Shown here: positions 1-13,963 of the stretch, one piece after another
How the letters are laid out: every line of letters begins with the position of its first letter
Position numbering within the stretch: the first letter of the stretch is position 1
Program-made: the position numbers and the translations under genes
Origin: Auanema rhodensis
Taxonomy: Eukaryota; Nematoda; Chromadorea; Rhabditida; Rhabditidae
DNA: 64,000 nt
Direction of reading: 5' to 3'
Assembly: GCA_964057225.1 (NCBI GenBank)
Contig: OZ059897.1
Coordinates: forward strand, 18,910,001-18,974,000
The notes under the pieces: generated by a model
Database searches by the model: none
The model's input: the letters and a program-made list of their open reading frames with translations, nothing else
Told to the model about the DNA's origin: nothing

Positions 1-20
1 GAAAAATGATGCATTAGTGT

Positions 21-48
21 ATGTTGAGTTTCCATGTACACTCAACAT
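21..48. other. Satellite dyad 1 (9-bp stem, 10-nt loop)
   Basis: ATGTTGAGT at 21-29 is a perfect inverted match to ACTCAACAT at 40-48, around the loop at 30-39. It is present in nearly every monomer. One exception has a change in the loop (CCATTTACAC in the copies near 55.8 and 59.66 kb). Whether it forms a hairpin or binds a protein is unknown. Confidence 0.8.
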
Positions 49-75
49 TGCTTCCAAAAACATTTTGACAAAAAT

Positions 76-87
76 TTTTTCGAAAAA
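76..87. other. Satellite dyad 2 (TTCGAA-centred palindrome)
   Basis: TTTTTCGAAAAA is a perfect 12-bp palindrome inside a longer A/T-tract block. In the usual monomer the flanking T75/T88 pair breaks the symmetry. In the 352-bp monomers the extra A restores it, giving a perfect 20-bp palindrome. The A/T tracts here are candidates for intrinsic DNA curvature. Confidence 0.75.
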
Positions 88-198
88 TTTCAAAATAATT
101 TAGCAAAAAGTAGATGTTTTTAGATTCCATTTTTCAAGGCAAAGACGATGGACAATGTTATTCAACGAAAAAATTAATTCTTCAGGGTGAAAATCGAG

Positions 199-220
199 GA
201 TATAAGTGTGAACTTATATC
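199..220. other. Satellite dyad 3 (9-bp stem, 4-nt loop)
   Basis: GATATAAGT at 199-207 and ACTTATATC at 212-220 are perfect inverted repeats around a GTGA loop. I saw no variant that disrupts this stem while scanning the array, so it is among the least variable parts of the monomer. Confidence 0.8.
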
Positions 221-237
221 AGTTGATATCTCGGTGC

Positions 238-288
238 ATTTTTAAGCTAGCGCAAATCTGATAACACAGATCGACGCAGCTTAAAAAT
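238..288. other. Satellite dyad 4 (51-nt compound hairpin)
   Basis: An 11-bp perfect outer stem is formed by ATTTTTAAGCT (238-248) and AGCTTAAAAAT (278-288). Inside it GCG (250-252) can pair with CGC (275-277), and ATCTG (256-260) with CAGAT (267-271), closing a 6-nt loop. The retrotransposon target site (CGCA) corresponds to unit positions 275-278, at the base of the 3' arm. Some monomer types carry T243>A, with or without T242>A. These break one or two outer pairs with no compensating change opposite. Confidence 0.75.
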
Positions 289-2457
289 CCGCATCGAATG
301 CACTATACTACATTGAGAAACGCTTAATACAAAAATTAGTTATGATCGTTTGAAAAATGATGCATTAGTGTATGTTGAGTTTCCATGTACACTCAACATT
401 GCTTCCAAAAACATTTTGACAAAAATGTTTTCGAAAAATTTCAAAATAATTTAGCAAAAAGTAGATGTTTTAAGATTCCATTTTTCAAGGCAAAGACGAT
501 GGACAATGTTATTCAACGAAAAAATTAATTCTTCAGGGTGAAAATCGAGGATATAAGTGTGAACTTATATCAGTTGATATCTCGGTGCATTTTTAAGCTA
601 GCGCAAATCTGATAACACAGATCGACGCAGCTTAAAAATCCGCATCGAATGCACTATACTACATTGAGAAACACTTACTACAAAAATTAGTTATGATCGT
701 TTGAAAAATGATGCATTAGTGTATGTTGAGTTTCCATGTACACTCAACATTGCTTCCAAAAACATTTTGACAAAAATTTTTTCGAAAAATTTCAAAATAA
801 TTTAGCAAAAAGTAGATGTTTTTAGATTCCATTTTTCAAGGCAAAGACGATGGACAATGTTATTCAACGAAAAAATTAATTCTTCAGGGTGAAAATCGAG
901 GATATAAGTGTGAACTTATATCAGTTGATATCTCGGTGCATTTTTAAGCTAGCGCAAATCTGATAACACAGATCGACGCAGCTTAAAAATCCGGATCGAA
1001 TGCACTATACTACATTAAGAAACACTTGATACAAAAATTAGTTATGATCGTTTGAAAAATGATGCATTAGTGTATGTTGAGTTTCCATGTACACTCAACA
1101 TTGCTTCCAAAAACATTTTGACAAAAATTTTTTCGAAAAATTTCAAAATAATTTAGCAAAAAGTAGATGTTTTAAGATTCCATTTTTCAAGGCAAAGACG
1201 ATGGACAATGTTATTCAACGAAAAAATTAATTCTTCAGGGTGAAAATCGAGGATATAAGTGTGAACTTATATCAGTTGATATCTCGGTGCATTTTAAAGC
1301 TAGCGCAAATCTGATAACACAGATCGACGCAGCTTAAAAATCCGCATCGAATGCACTATACTACATTGAGAAACGCTTAATACAAAAATTAGTTATGATC
1401 GTTTGAAAAATGATGCATTAGTGTATGTTGAGTTTCCATGTACACTCAACATTGCTTCCAAAAACATTTTGACAAAAATTTTTTCGAAAAATTTCAAAAT
1501 AATTTAGCAAAAAGTAGATGTTTTTAGATTCCATTTTTCAAGGCAAAGACGATGGACAATGTTATTCAACGAAAAAATTAATTCTTCAGGGTGAAAATCG
1601 AGGATATAAGTGTGAACTTATATCAGTTGATATCTCGGTGCATTTTTAAGCTAGCGCAAATCTGATAACACAGATCGACGCAGCTTAAAAATCCGGATCG
1701 AATGCACTATACTACATTAAGAAACACTTGATACAAAAATTAGTTATGATCGTTTGAAAAATGATGCATTAGTGTATGTTGAGTTTCCATGTACACTCAA
1801 CATTGCTTCCAAAAACATTTTGACAAAAATTTTTTCGAAAAATTTCAAAATAATTTAGCAAAAAGTAGATGTTTTTAGATTCCATTTTTCAAGGCAAAGA
1901 CGATGGACAATGTTATTCAACGAAAAAATTAATTCTTCAGGGTGAAAATCGAGGATATAAGTGTGAACTTATATCAGTTGATATCTCGGTGCATTTTTAA
2001 GCTAGCGCAAATCTGATAACACAGATCGACGCAGCTTAAAAATCCGCATCGAATGCACTATACTACATTGAAAAACGCTTGATACAAAAATTAGTTATGA
2101 TCGTTTGAAAAATGATGCATTAGTGTATGTTGAGTTTCCATGTACACTCAACATTGCTTCCAAAAACATTTCGACAAAAATTTTTTCGAAAAATTTCAAA
2201 ATAATTTAGCAAAAAGTAGATGTTTTTAGATTCCATTTCTCAAGGCAAAGACGATAGACAATGTTATTCAACGAAAAAATTAATTCTTCAGGGTGAAAAT
2301 CGAGGATATAAGTGTGAACTTATATCAGTTGATATCTCGGTGCATTTTTAAGCTAGCGCAAATCTGATAACACAGATCGACGCAGCTTAAAAATCCGCAT
2401 CGAATGCACTATACTACATTGAGAAACGCTTACTACAAAAATTAGTTATGATCGTTT

Positions 2458-5400
2458 GAAAAATGATGCATTAGTGTATGTTGAGTTTCCATGTACACTC
2501 AACATTGCTTCCAAAAACATTTTGACAAAAATTTTTTCGAAAAATTTCAAAATAATTTAGCAAAAAGTAGATGTTTTTAGATTCCATTTTTCAAGGCAAA
2601 GACGATGGACAATGTTATTCAACGAAAAAATTAATTCTTCAGGGTGAAAATCGAGGATATAAGTGTGAACTTATATCAGTTGATATCTCGGTGCATTTTT
2701 AAGCTAGCGCAAATCTGATAACACAGATCGACGCAGCTTAAAAATCCGGATCGAATGCACTATACTACATTAAGAAACACTTGATACAAAAATTAGTTAT
2801 GATCGTTTGAAAAATGATGCATTAGTGTATGTTGAGTTTCCATGTACACTCAACATTGCTTCCAAAAACATTTTGACAAAAATTTTTTCGAAAAATTTCA
2901 AAATAATTTAGCAAAAAGTAGATGTTTTTAGATTCCATTTTTCAAGGCAAAGACGATGGACAATGTTATTCAACGAAAAAATTAATTCTTCAGGGTGAAA
3001 ATCGAGGATATAAGTGTGAACTTATATCAGTTGATATCTCGGTGCATTTTTAAGCTAGCGCAAATCTGATAACACAGATCGACGCAGCTTAAAAATCCGC
3101 ATCGAATGCACTATACTACATTGAGAAACGCTTAATACAAAAATTAGTTATGATCGTTTGAAAAATGATGCATTAGTGTATGTTGAGTTTCCATGTACAC
3201 TCAACATTGCTTCCAAAAACATTTTGACAAAAATGTTTTCGAAAAATTTCAAAATAATTTAGCAAAAAGTAGATGTTTTAAGATTCCATTTTTCAAGGCA
3301 AAGACGATGGACAATGTTATTCAACGAAAAAATTAATTCTTCAGGGTGAAAATCGAGGATATAAGTGTGAACTTATATCAGTTGATATCTCGGTGCATTT
3401 TTAAGCTAGCGCAAATCTGATAACACAGATCGACGCAGCTTAAAAATCCGCATCGAATGCACTATACTACATTGAGAAACACTTACTACAAAAATTAGTT
3501 ATGATCGTTTGAAAAATGATGCATTAGTGTATGTTGAGTTTCCATGTACACTCAACATTGCTTCCAAAAACATTTTGACAAAAATTTTTTCGAAAAATTT
3601 CAAAATAATTTAGCAAAAAGTAGATGTTTTTAGATTCCATTTTTCAAGGCAAAGACGATGGACAATGTTATTCAACGAAAAAATTAATTCTTCAGGGTGA
3701 AAATCGAGGATATAAGTGTGAACTTATATCAGTTGATATCTCGGTGCATTTTTAAGCTAGCGCAAATCTGATAACACAGATCGACGCAGCTTAAAAATCC
3801 GGATCGAATGCACTATACTACATTAAGAAACACTTGATACAAAAATTAGTTATGATCGTTTGAAAAATGATGCATTAGTGTATGTTGAGTTTCCATGTAC
3901 ACTCAACATTGCTTCCAAAAACATTTTGACAAAAATTTTTTCGAAAAATTTCAAAATAATTTAGCAAAAAGTAGATGTTTTTAGATTCCATTTCTCAAGG
4001 CAAAGACGATAGACAATGTTATTCAACGAAAAAATTAATTCTTCAGGGTGAAAATCGAGGATATAAGTGTGAACTTATATCAGTTGATATCTCGGTGCAT
4101 TTTTAAGCTAGCGCAAATCTGATAACACAGATCGACGCAGCTTAAAAATCCGCATCGAATGCACTATACTACATTGAGAAACGCTTACTACAAAAATTAG
4201 TTATGATCGTTTGAAAAATGATGCATTAGTGTATGTTGAGTTTCCATGTACACTCAACATTGCTTCCAAAAACATTTTGACAAAAATTTTTTCGAAAAAT
4301 TTCAAAATAATTTAGCAAAAAGTAGATGTTTTTAGATTCCATTTTTCAAGGCAAAGACGATGGACAATGTTATTCAACGAAAAAATTAATTCTTCAGGGT
4401 GAAAATCGAGGATATAAGTGTGAACTTATATCAGTTGATATCTCGGTGCATTTTTAAGCTAGCGCAAATCTGATAACACAGATCGACGCAGCTTAAAAAT
4501 CCGGATCGAATGCACTATACTACATTAAGAAACACTTGATACAAAAATTAGTTATGATCGTTTGAAAAATGATGCATTAGTGTATGTTGAGTTTCCATGT
4601 ACACTCAACATTGCTTCCAAAAACATTTTGACAAAAATTTTTTCGAAAAATTTCAAAATAATTTAGCAAAAAGTAGATGTTTTTAGATTCCATTTTTCAA
4701 GGCAAAGACGATGGACAATGTTATTCAACGAAAAAATTAATTCTTCAGGGTGAAAATCGAGGATATAAGTGTGAACTTATATCAGTTGATATCTCGGTGC
4801 ATTTTTAAGCTAGCGCAAATCTGATAACACAGATCGACGCAGCTTAAAAATCCGCATCGAATGCACTATACTACATTGAGAAACGCTTAATACAAAAATT
4901 AGTTATGATCGTTTGAAAAATGATGCATTAGTGTATGTTGAGTTTCCATGTACACTCAACATTGCTTCCAAAAACATTTTGACAAAAATGTTTTCGAAAA
5001 ATTTCAAAATAATTTAGCAAAAAGTAGATGTTTTAAGATTCCATTTTTCAAGGCAAAGACGATGGACAATGTTATTCAACGAAAAAATTAATTCTTCAGG
5101 GTGAAAATCGAGGATATAAGTGTGAACTTATATCAGTTGATATCTCGGTGCATTTTTAAGCTAGCGCAAATCTGATAACACAGATCGACGCAGCTTAAAA
5201 ATCCGCATCGAATGCACTATACTACATTGAGAAACACTTACTACAAAAATTAGTTATGATCGTTTGAAAAATGATGCATTAGTGTATGTTGAGTTTCCAT
5301 GTACACTCAACATTGCTTCCAAAAACATTTTGACAAAAATTTTTTCGAAAAATTTCAAAATAATTTAGCAAAAAGTAGATGTTTTTAGATTCCATTTTTC

Positions 5401-5967
5401 AAGGCAAAGACGATGGACAATGTTATTCAACGAAAAAATTAATTCTTCAGGGTGAAAATCGAGGATATAAGTGTGAACTTATATCAGTTGATATCTCGGT
5501 GCATTTTTAAGCTAGCGCAAATCTGATAACACAGATCGACGCAGCTTAAAAATCCGGATCGAATGCACTATACTACATTAAGAAACACTTGATACAAAAA
5601 TTAGTTATGATCGTTTGAAAAATGATGCATTAGTGTATGTTGAGTTTCCATGTACACTCAACATTGCTTCCAAAAACATTTTGACAAAAATTTTTTCGAA
5701 AAATTTCAAAATAATTTAGCAAAAAGTAGATGTTTTTAGATTCCATTTTTCAAGGCAAAGACGATGGACAATGTTATTCAACGAAAAAATTAATTCTTCA
5801 GGGTGAAAATCGAGGATATAAGTGTGAACTTATATCAGTTGATATCTCGGTGCATTTTTAAGCTAGCGCAAATCTGATAACACAGATCGACGCAGCTTAA
5901 AAATCCGCATCGAATGCACTATACTACATTAAGAAACGCTTGATACAAGAATTAGTTATGATCGTTT
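2458..5967 (+). repeat. Higher-order repeat, 5-mer x2 (1,755 bp, imperfect)
   Basis: Two consecutive blocks of five monomers (2458-4212 and 4213-5967) share the order of their first four types: GGATCG/AAGA-tail, plain, T76>G with T121>A, then GGATCG/AAGA-tail. The fifth monomer differs: T133>C with G150>A in the first block, and an AAGAAACGCTTGATACAAGAA tail in the second. Confidence 0.75.
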
Positions 5968-7722
5968 GAAAAATGATGCATTAGTGTATGTTGAGTTTCC
6001 ATGTACACTCAACATTGCTTCCAAAAACATTTTGACAAAAATTTTTTCGAAAAATTTCAAAATAATTTAGCAAAAAGTAGATGTTTTTAGATTCCATTTT
6101 TCAAGGCAAAGACGATGGACAATGTTATTCAACGAAGAAATTAATTCTTCAGGGTGAAAATCGAGGATATAAGTGTGAACTTATATCAGTTGATATCTCG
6201 GTGCATTTTTAAGCTAGCGCAAATCTGATAACACAGATCGACGCAGCTTAAAAATCCGCATCGAATGCACTATACTACATTGAGAAACGCTTAATACAAA
6301 AATTAGTTATGATCGTTTGAAAAATGATGCATTAGTGTATGTTGAGTTTCCATGTACACTCAACATTGCTTCCAAAAACATTTTGACAAAAATTTTTTCG
6401 AAAAATTTCAAAATAATTTAGCAGAAAGTAGATGTTTTAAGATTCCATTTTTCAAGGCAAAGACGATGGACAATGTTATTCAACGAAAAAATTAATTCTT
6501 CAGGGTGAAAATCGAGGATATAAGTGTGAACTTATATCAGTTGATATCTCGGTGCATTTTAAAGCTAGCGCAAATCTGATAACACAGATCGACGCAGCTT
6601 AAAAATCCGCATCGAATGCACTATACTACATTGAGAAACGCTTAATACAAAAATTAGTTATGATCGTTTGAAAAATGATGCATTAGTGTATGTTGAGTTT
6701 CCATGTACACTCAACATTGCTTCCAAAAACATTTTGACAAAAATTTTTTCGAAAAATTTCAAAATAATTTAGCAAAAAGTAGATGTTTTTAGATTCCATT
6801 TTTCAAGGCAAAGACGATGGACAATGTTATTCAACGAAAAAATTAATTCTTCAGGGTGAAAATCGAGGATATAAGTGTGAACTTATATCAGTTGATATCT
6901 CGGTGCATTTTTAAGCTAGCGCAAATCTGATAACACAGATCGACGCAGCTTAAAAATCCGCATCGAATGCACTATACTACATTGAGAAACGCTTAATACA
7001 AAAATTAGTTATGATCGTTTGAAAAATGATGCATTAGTGTATGTTGAGTTTCCATGTACACTCAACATTGCTTCCAAAAACATTTTGACAAAAATTTTTT
7101 CGAAAAATTTCAAAATAATTTAGCAAAAAGTAGATGTTTTTAGATTCCATTTTTCAAGGCAAAGACGATGGACAATGTTATTCAACGAAAAAATTAATTC
7201 TTCAGGGTGAAAATCGAGGATATAAGTGTGAACTTATATCAGTTGATATCTCGGTGCATTTTTAAGCTAGCGCAAATCTGATAACACAGATCGACGCAGC
7301 TTAAAAATCCGCATCGAATGCACTATACTACATTGAGAAACGCTTAATACAAAAATTAGTTATGATCGTTTGAAAAATGATGCATTAGTGTATGTTGAGT
7401 TTCCATGTACACTCAACATTGCTTCCAAAAACATTTTGACAAAAATTTTTTCGAAAAATTTCAAAATAATTTAGCAAAAAGTAGATGTTTTTAGATTCCA
7501 TTTTTCAAGGCAAAGACGATGGACAATGTTATTCAACGAAAAAATTAATTCTTCAGGGTGAAAATCGAGGATATAAGTGTGAACTTATATCAGTTGATAT
7601 CTCGGTGCATTTTTAAGCTAGCGCAAATCTGATAACACAGATCGACGCAGCTTAAAAATCCGGATCGAATGCACTATACTACATTAAGAAACACTTGATA
7701 CAAAAATTAGTTATGATCGTTT

Positions 7723-10700
7723 GAAAAATGATGCATTAGTGTATGTTGAGTTTCCATGTACACTCAACATTGCTTCCAAAAACATTTTGACAAAAATTTT
7801 TTCGAAAAATTTCAAAATAATTTAGCAAAAAGTAGATGTTTTTAGTTTCCATTTTTCAAGGCAAAGACGATGGACAATGTTATTCAACGAAAAAATTAAT
7901 TCTTCAGGGTGAAAATCGAGGATATAAGTGTGAACTTATATCAGTTGATATCTCGGTGCATTTTTAAGCTAGCGCAAATCTGATAACACAGATCGACGCA
8001 GCTTAAAAATCCGCATCGAATGCACTATACTACATTGAGAAACGCTTAATACAAAAATTAGTTATGATCGTTTGAAAAATGATGCATTAGTGTATGTTGA
8101 GTTTCCATGTACACTCAACATTGCTTCCAAAAACATTTTGACAAAAATTTTTTCGAAAAATTTCAAAATAATTTAGCAAAAAGTAGATGTTTTAAGATTC
8201 CATTTTTCAAGGCAAAGACGATGGACAATGTTATTCAACGAAAAAATTAATTCTTCAGGGTGAAAATCGAGGATATAAGTGTGAACTTATATCAGTTGAT
8301 ATCTCGGTGCATTTTAAAGCTAGCGCAAATCTGATAACACAGATCGACGCAGCTTAAAAATCCGCATCGAATGCACTATACTACATTGAGAAACGCTTAA
8401 TACAAAAATTAGTTATGATCGTTTGAAAAATGATGCATTAGTGTATGTTGAGTTTCCATGTACACTCAACATTGCTTCCAAAAACATTTTGACAAAAATT
8501 TTTTCGAAAAATTTCAAAATAATTTAGCAAAAAGTAGATGTTTTTAGATTCCATTTTTCAAGGCAAAGACGATGGACAATGTTATTCAACGAAAAAATTA
8601 ATTCTTCAGGGTGAAAATCGAGGATATAAGTGTGAACTTATATCAGTTGATATCTCGGTGCATTTTTAAGCTAGCGCAAATCTGATAACACAGATCGACG
8701 CAGCTTAAAAATCCGGATCGAATGCACTATACTACATTAAGAAACACTTGATACAAAAATTAGTTATGATCGTTTGAAAAATGATGCATTAGTGTATGTT
8801 GAGTTTCCATGTACACTCAACATTGCTTCCAAAAACATTTTGACAAAAATTTTTTCGAAAAATTTCAAAATAATTTAGCAAAAAGTAGATGTTTTTAGAT
8901 TCCATTTTTCAAGGCAAAGACGATGGACAATGTTATTCAACGAAAAAATTAATTCTTCAGGGTGAAAATCGAGGATATAAGTGTGAACTTATATCAGTTG
9001 ATATCTCGGTGCATTTTTAAGCTAGCGCAAATCTGATAACACAGATCGACGCAGCTTACAAATCCGCATCGAATGCACTATACTACATTGAAAAACGCTT
9101 GATACAAAAATTAGTTATGATCGTTTGAAAAATGATGCATTAGTGTATGTTGAGTTTCCATGTACACTCAACATTGCTTCCAAAAACATTTCGACAAAAA
9201 TTTTTTCGAAAAATTTCAAAATAATTTAGCAAAAAGTAGATGTTTTTAGATTCCATTTCTCAAGGCAAAGACGATAGACAATGTTATTCAACGAAAAAAT
9301 TAATTCTTCAGGGTGAAAATCGAGGATATAAGTGTGAACTTATATCAGTTGATATCTCGGTGCATTTTTAAGCTAGCGCAAATCTGATAACACAGATCGA
9401 CGCAGCTTAAAAATCCGCATCGAATGCACTATACTACATTGAGAAACGCTTACTACAAAAATTAGTTATGATCGTTTGAAAAATGATGCATTAGTGTATG
9501 TTGAGTTTCCATGTACACTCAACATTGCTTCCAAAAACATTTTGACAAAAATTTTTTCGAAAAATTTCAAAATAATTTAGCAAAAAGTAGATGTTTTTAG
9601 TTTCCATTTTTCAAGGCAAAGACGATGGACAATGTTATTCAACGAAAAAATTAATTCTTCAGGGTGAAAATCGAGGATATAAGTGTGAACTTATATCAGT
9701 TGATATCTCGGTGCATTTTTAAGCTAGCGCAAATCTGATAACACAGATCGACGCAGCTTAAAAATCCGCATCGAATGCACTATACTACATTGAGAAACGC
9801 TTAATACAAAAATTAGTTATGATCGTTTGAAAAATGATGCATTAGTGTATGTTGAGTTTCCATGTACACTCAACATTGCTTCCAAAAACATTTTGACAAA
9901 AATTTTTTCGAAAAATTTCAAAATAATTTAGCAAAAAGTAGATGTTTTAAGATTCCATTTTTCAAGGCAAAGACGATGGACAATGTTATTCAACGAAAAA
10001 ATTAATTCTTCAGGGTGAAAATCGAGGATATAAGTGTGAACTTATATCAGTTGATATCTCGGTGCATTTTAAAGCTAGCGCAAATCTGATAACACAGATC
10101 GACGCAGCTTAAAAATCCGCATCGAATGCACTATACTACATTGAGAAACGCTTAATACAAAAATTAGTTATGATCGTTTGAAAAATGATGCATTAGTGTA
10201 TGTTGAGTTTCCATGTACACTCAACATTGCTTCCAAAAACATTTTGACAAAAATTTTTTCGAAAAATTTCAAAATAATTTAGCAAAAAGTAGATGTTTTT
10301 AGATTCCATTTTTCAAGGCAAAGACGATGGACAATGTTATTCAACGAAAAAATTAATTCTTCAGGGTGAAAATCGAGGATATAAGTGTGAACTTATATCA
10401 GTTGATATCTCGGTGCATTTTTAAGCTAGCGCAAATCTGATAACACAGATCGACGCAGCTTAAAAATCCGGATCGAATGCACTATACTACATTAAGAAAC
10501 ACTTGATACAAAAATTAGTTATGATCGTTTGAAAAATGATGCATTAGTGTATGTTGAGTTTCCATGTACACTCAACATTGCTTCCAAAAACATTTTGACA
10601 AAAATTTTTTCGAAAAATTTCAAAATAATTTAGCAAAAAGTAGATGTTTTTAGATTCCATTTTTCAAGGCAAAGACGATGGACAATGTTATTCAACGAAA

Positions 10701-11232
10701 AAATTAATTCTTCAGGGTGAAAATCGAGGATATAAGTGTGAACTTATATCAGTTGATATCTCGGTGCATTTTTAAGCTAGCGCAAATCTGATAACACAGA
10801 TCGACGCAGCTTACAAATCCGCATCGAATGCACTATACTACATTGAAAAACGCTTGATACAAAAATTAGTTATGATCGTTTGAAAAATGATGCATTAGTG
10901 TATGTTGAGTTTCCATGTACACTCAACATTGCTTCCAAAAACATTTCGACAAAAATTTTTTCGAAAAATTTCAAAATAATTTAGCAAAAAGTAGATGTTT
11001 TTAGATTCCATTTCTCAAGGCAAAGACGATAGACAATGTTATTCAACGAAAAAATTAATTCTTCAGGGTGAAAATCGAGGATATAAGTGTGAACTTATAT
11101 CAGTTGATATCTCGGTGCATTTTTAAGCTAGCGCAAATCTGATAACACAGATCGACGCAGCTTAAAAATCCGCATCGAATGCACTATACTACATTGAGAA
11201 ACGCTTACTACAAAAATTAGTTATGATCGTTT
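7723..11232 (+). repeat. Higher-order repeat, 5-mer tandem duplication (1,755 bp x2)
   Basis: Blocks 7723-9477 and 9478-11232 share private markers in the same order. These are TTTTTAGTTTCC in monomer 1, T121>A with T243>A in monomer 2, the GGATCG/AAGA tail in monomer 3, CTTACAAATCC in monomer 4, and CATTTCGAC with G150>A in monomer 5. Sharing private single-base changes at a spacing of exactly 1,755 bp points to a recent whole-block duplication. Confidence 0.85.
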
Positions 11233-11583
11233 GAAAAATGATGCATTAGTGTATGTTGAGTTTCCATGTACACTCAACATTGCTTCCAAAAACATTTTGA
11301 CAAAAATTTTTTCGAAAAATTTCAAAATAATTTAGCAAAAAGTAGATGTTTTTAGATTCCATTTTTCAAGGCAAAGACGATGGACAATGTTATTCAACGA
11401 AAAAATTAATTCTTCAGGGTGAAAATCGAGGATATAAGTGTGAACTTATATCAGTTGATATCTCGGTGCATTTTTAAGCTAGCGCAAATCTGATAACACA
11501 GATCGACGCAGCTTAAAAATCCGGATCGAATGCACTATACTACATTAAGAAACACTTGATACAAAAATTAGTTATGATCGTTT

Positions 11584-13689
11584 GAAAAATGATGCATTAG
11601 TGTATGTTGAGTTTCCATGTACACTCAACATTGCTTCCAAAAACATTTTGACAAAAATTTTTTCGAAAAATTTCAAAATAATTTAGCAAAAAGTAGATGT
11701 TTTTAGATTCCATTTTTCAAGGCAAAGACGATGGACAATGTTATTCAACGAAAAAATTAATTCTTCAGGGTGAAAATCGAGGATATAAGTGTGAACTTAT
11801 ATCAGTTGATATCTCGGTGCATTTTTAAGCTAGCGCAAATCTGATAACACAGATCGACGCAGCTTAAAAATCCGCATCGAATGCACTATACTACATTGAG
11901 AAACGCTTAATACAAAAATTAGTTATGATCGTTTGAAAAATGATGCATTAGTGTATGTTGAGTTTCCATGTACACTCAACATTGCTTCCAAAAACATTTT
12001 GACAAAAATTTTTTCGAAAAATTTCAAAATAATTTAGCAAAAAGTAGATGTTTTAAGATTCCATTTTTCAAGGCAAAGACGATGGACAATGTTATTCAAC
12101 GAAAAAATTAATTCTTCAGGGTGAAAATCGAGGATATAAGTGTGAACTTATATCAGTTGATATCTCGGTGCATTTTTAAGCTAGCGCAAATCTGATAACA
12201 CAGATCGACGCAGCTTAAAAATCCGCATCGAATGCACTATACTACATTGAGAAACGCTTACTACAAAAATTAGTTATGATCGTTTGAAAAATGATGCATT
12301 AGTGTATGTTGAGTTTCCATGTACACTCAACATTGCTTCCAAAAACATTTTGACAAAAATTTTTTCGAAAAATTTCAAAATAATTTAGCAAAAAGTAGAT
12401 GTTTTTAGATTCCATTTTTCAAGGCAAAGACGATGGACAATGTTATTCAACGAAAAAATTAATTCTTCAGGGTGAAAATCGAGGATATAAGTGTGAACTT
12501 ATATCAGTTGATATCTCGGTGCATTTTTAAGCTAGCGCAAATCTGATAACACAGATCGACGCAGCTTAAAAATCCGGATCGAATGCACTATACTACATTA
12601 AGAAACACTTGATACAAAAATTAGTTATGATCGTTTGAAAAATGATGCATTAGTGTATGTTGAGTTTCCATGTACACTCAACATTGCTTCCAAAAACATT
12701 TTGACAAAAATTTTTTCGAAAAATTTCAAAATAATTTAGCAAAAAGTAGATGTTTTTAGATTCCATTTTTCAAGGCAAAGACGATGGACAATGTTATTCA
12801 ACGAAAAAATTAATTCTTCAGGGTGAAAATCGAGGATATAAGTGTGAACTTATATCAGTTGATATCTCGGTGCATTTTTAAGCTAGCGCAAATCTGATAA
12901 CACAGATCGACGCAGCTTAAAAATCCGCATCGAATGCACTATACTACATTGAGAAACGCTTAATACAAAAATTAGTTATGATCGTTTGAAAAATGATGCA
13001 TTAGTGTATGTTGAGTTTCCATGTACACTCAACATTGCTTCCAAAAACATTTTGACAAAAATTTTTTCGAAAAATTTCAAAATAATTTAGCAAAAAGTAG
13101 ATGTTTTAAGATTCCATTTTTCAAGGCAAAGACGATGGACAATGTTATTCAACGAAAAAATTAATTCTTCAGGGTGAAAATCGAGGATATAAGTGTGAAC
13201 TTATATCAGTTGATATCTCGGTGCATTTTTAAGCTAGCGCAAATCTGATAACACAGATCGACGCAGCTTAAAAATCCGCATCGAATGCACTATACTACAT
13301 TGAGAAACGCTTACTACAAAAATTAGTTATGATCGTTTGAAAAATGATGCATTAGTGTATGTTGAGTTTCCATGTACACTCAACATTGCTTCCAAAAACA
13401 TTTTGACAAAAATTTTTTCGAAAAATTTCAAAATAATTTAGCAAAAAGTAGATGTTTTTAGATTCCATTTTTCAAGGCAAAGACGATGGACAATGTTATT
13501 CAACGAAAAAATTAATTCTTCAGGGTGAAAATCGAGGATATAAGTGTGAACTTATATCAGTTGATATCTCGGTGCATTTTTAAGCTAGCGCAAATCTGAT
13601 AACACAGATCGACGCAGCTTAAAAATCCGGATCGAATGCACTATACTACATTAAGAAACACTTGATACAAAAATTAGTTATGATCGTTT
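11584..13689 (+). repeat. Higher-order repeat, 3-mer tandem duplication (1,053 bp x2)
   Basis: Blocks 11584-12636 and 12637-13689 each run plain, then T121>A with a GAGAAACGCTTACTA tail, then GGATCG with an AAGAAACACTTGATA tail. A closely related 3-mer whose middle monomer has T76>G starts at 1, 2809 and 4564. Confidence 0.8.
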
Positions 13690-13963
13690 GAAAAATGATG
13701 CATTAGTGTATGTTGAGTTTCCATGTACACTCAACATTGCTTCCAAAAACATTTTGACAAAAATTTTTTCGAAAAATTTCAAAATAATTTAGCAAAAAGT
13801 AGATGTTTTTAGATTCCATTTTTCAAGGCAAAGACGATGGACAATGTTATTCAACGAAAAAATTAATTCTTCAGGGTGAAAATCGAGGATATAAGTGTGA
13901 ACTTATATCAGTTGATATCTCGGTGCATTTTTAAGCTAGCGCAAATCTGATAACACAGATCGA

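Larger units (their letters stand above)
1..351 (+). repeat. Reference satellite monomer (351 bp)
   Basis: I use this copy as the coordinate frame for the family. It is AT-rich with clustered A and T tracts at 70-110. It contains four dyads, at 21-48, 76-87, 199-220 and 238-288, described as separate entries. The region from about 289 to 330 holds the most informative variation between monomers. The monomer carries no tRNA-like or other recognisable RNA-gene signature. I do not recognise the family by name. Confidence 0.95.

Noticed and set aside
150-175. Possible CENP-B box on the minus strand of the monomer (TTTCGTTGAATAACATT)
   Set aside because: The first half fits (TTCG and the A at position 10), but the required CGGG core is absent. 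It is not a CENP-B box as defined in mammals.
238-351. Hammerhead ribozyme in the satellite, as known in some animal satellites
   Set aside because: I searched both strands of the monomer for the CUGANGA core with a matching GAAA. The closest string is CTGATAA, which lacks the needed G.
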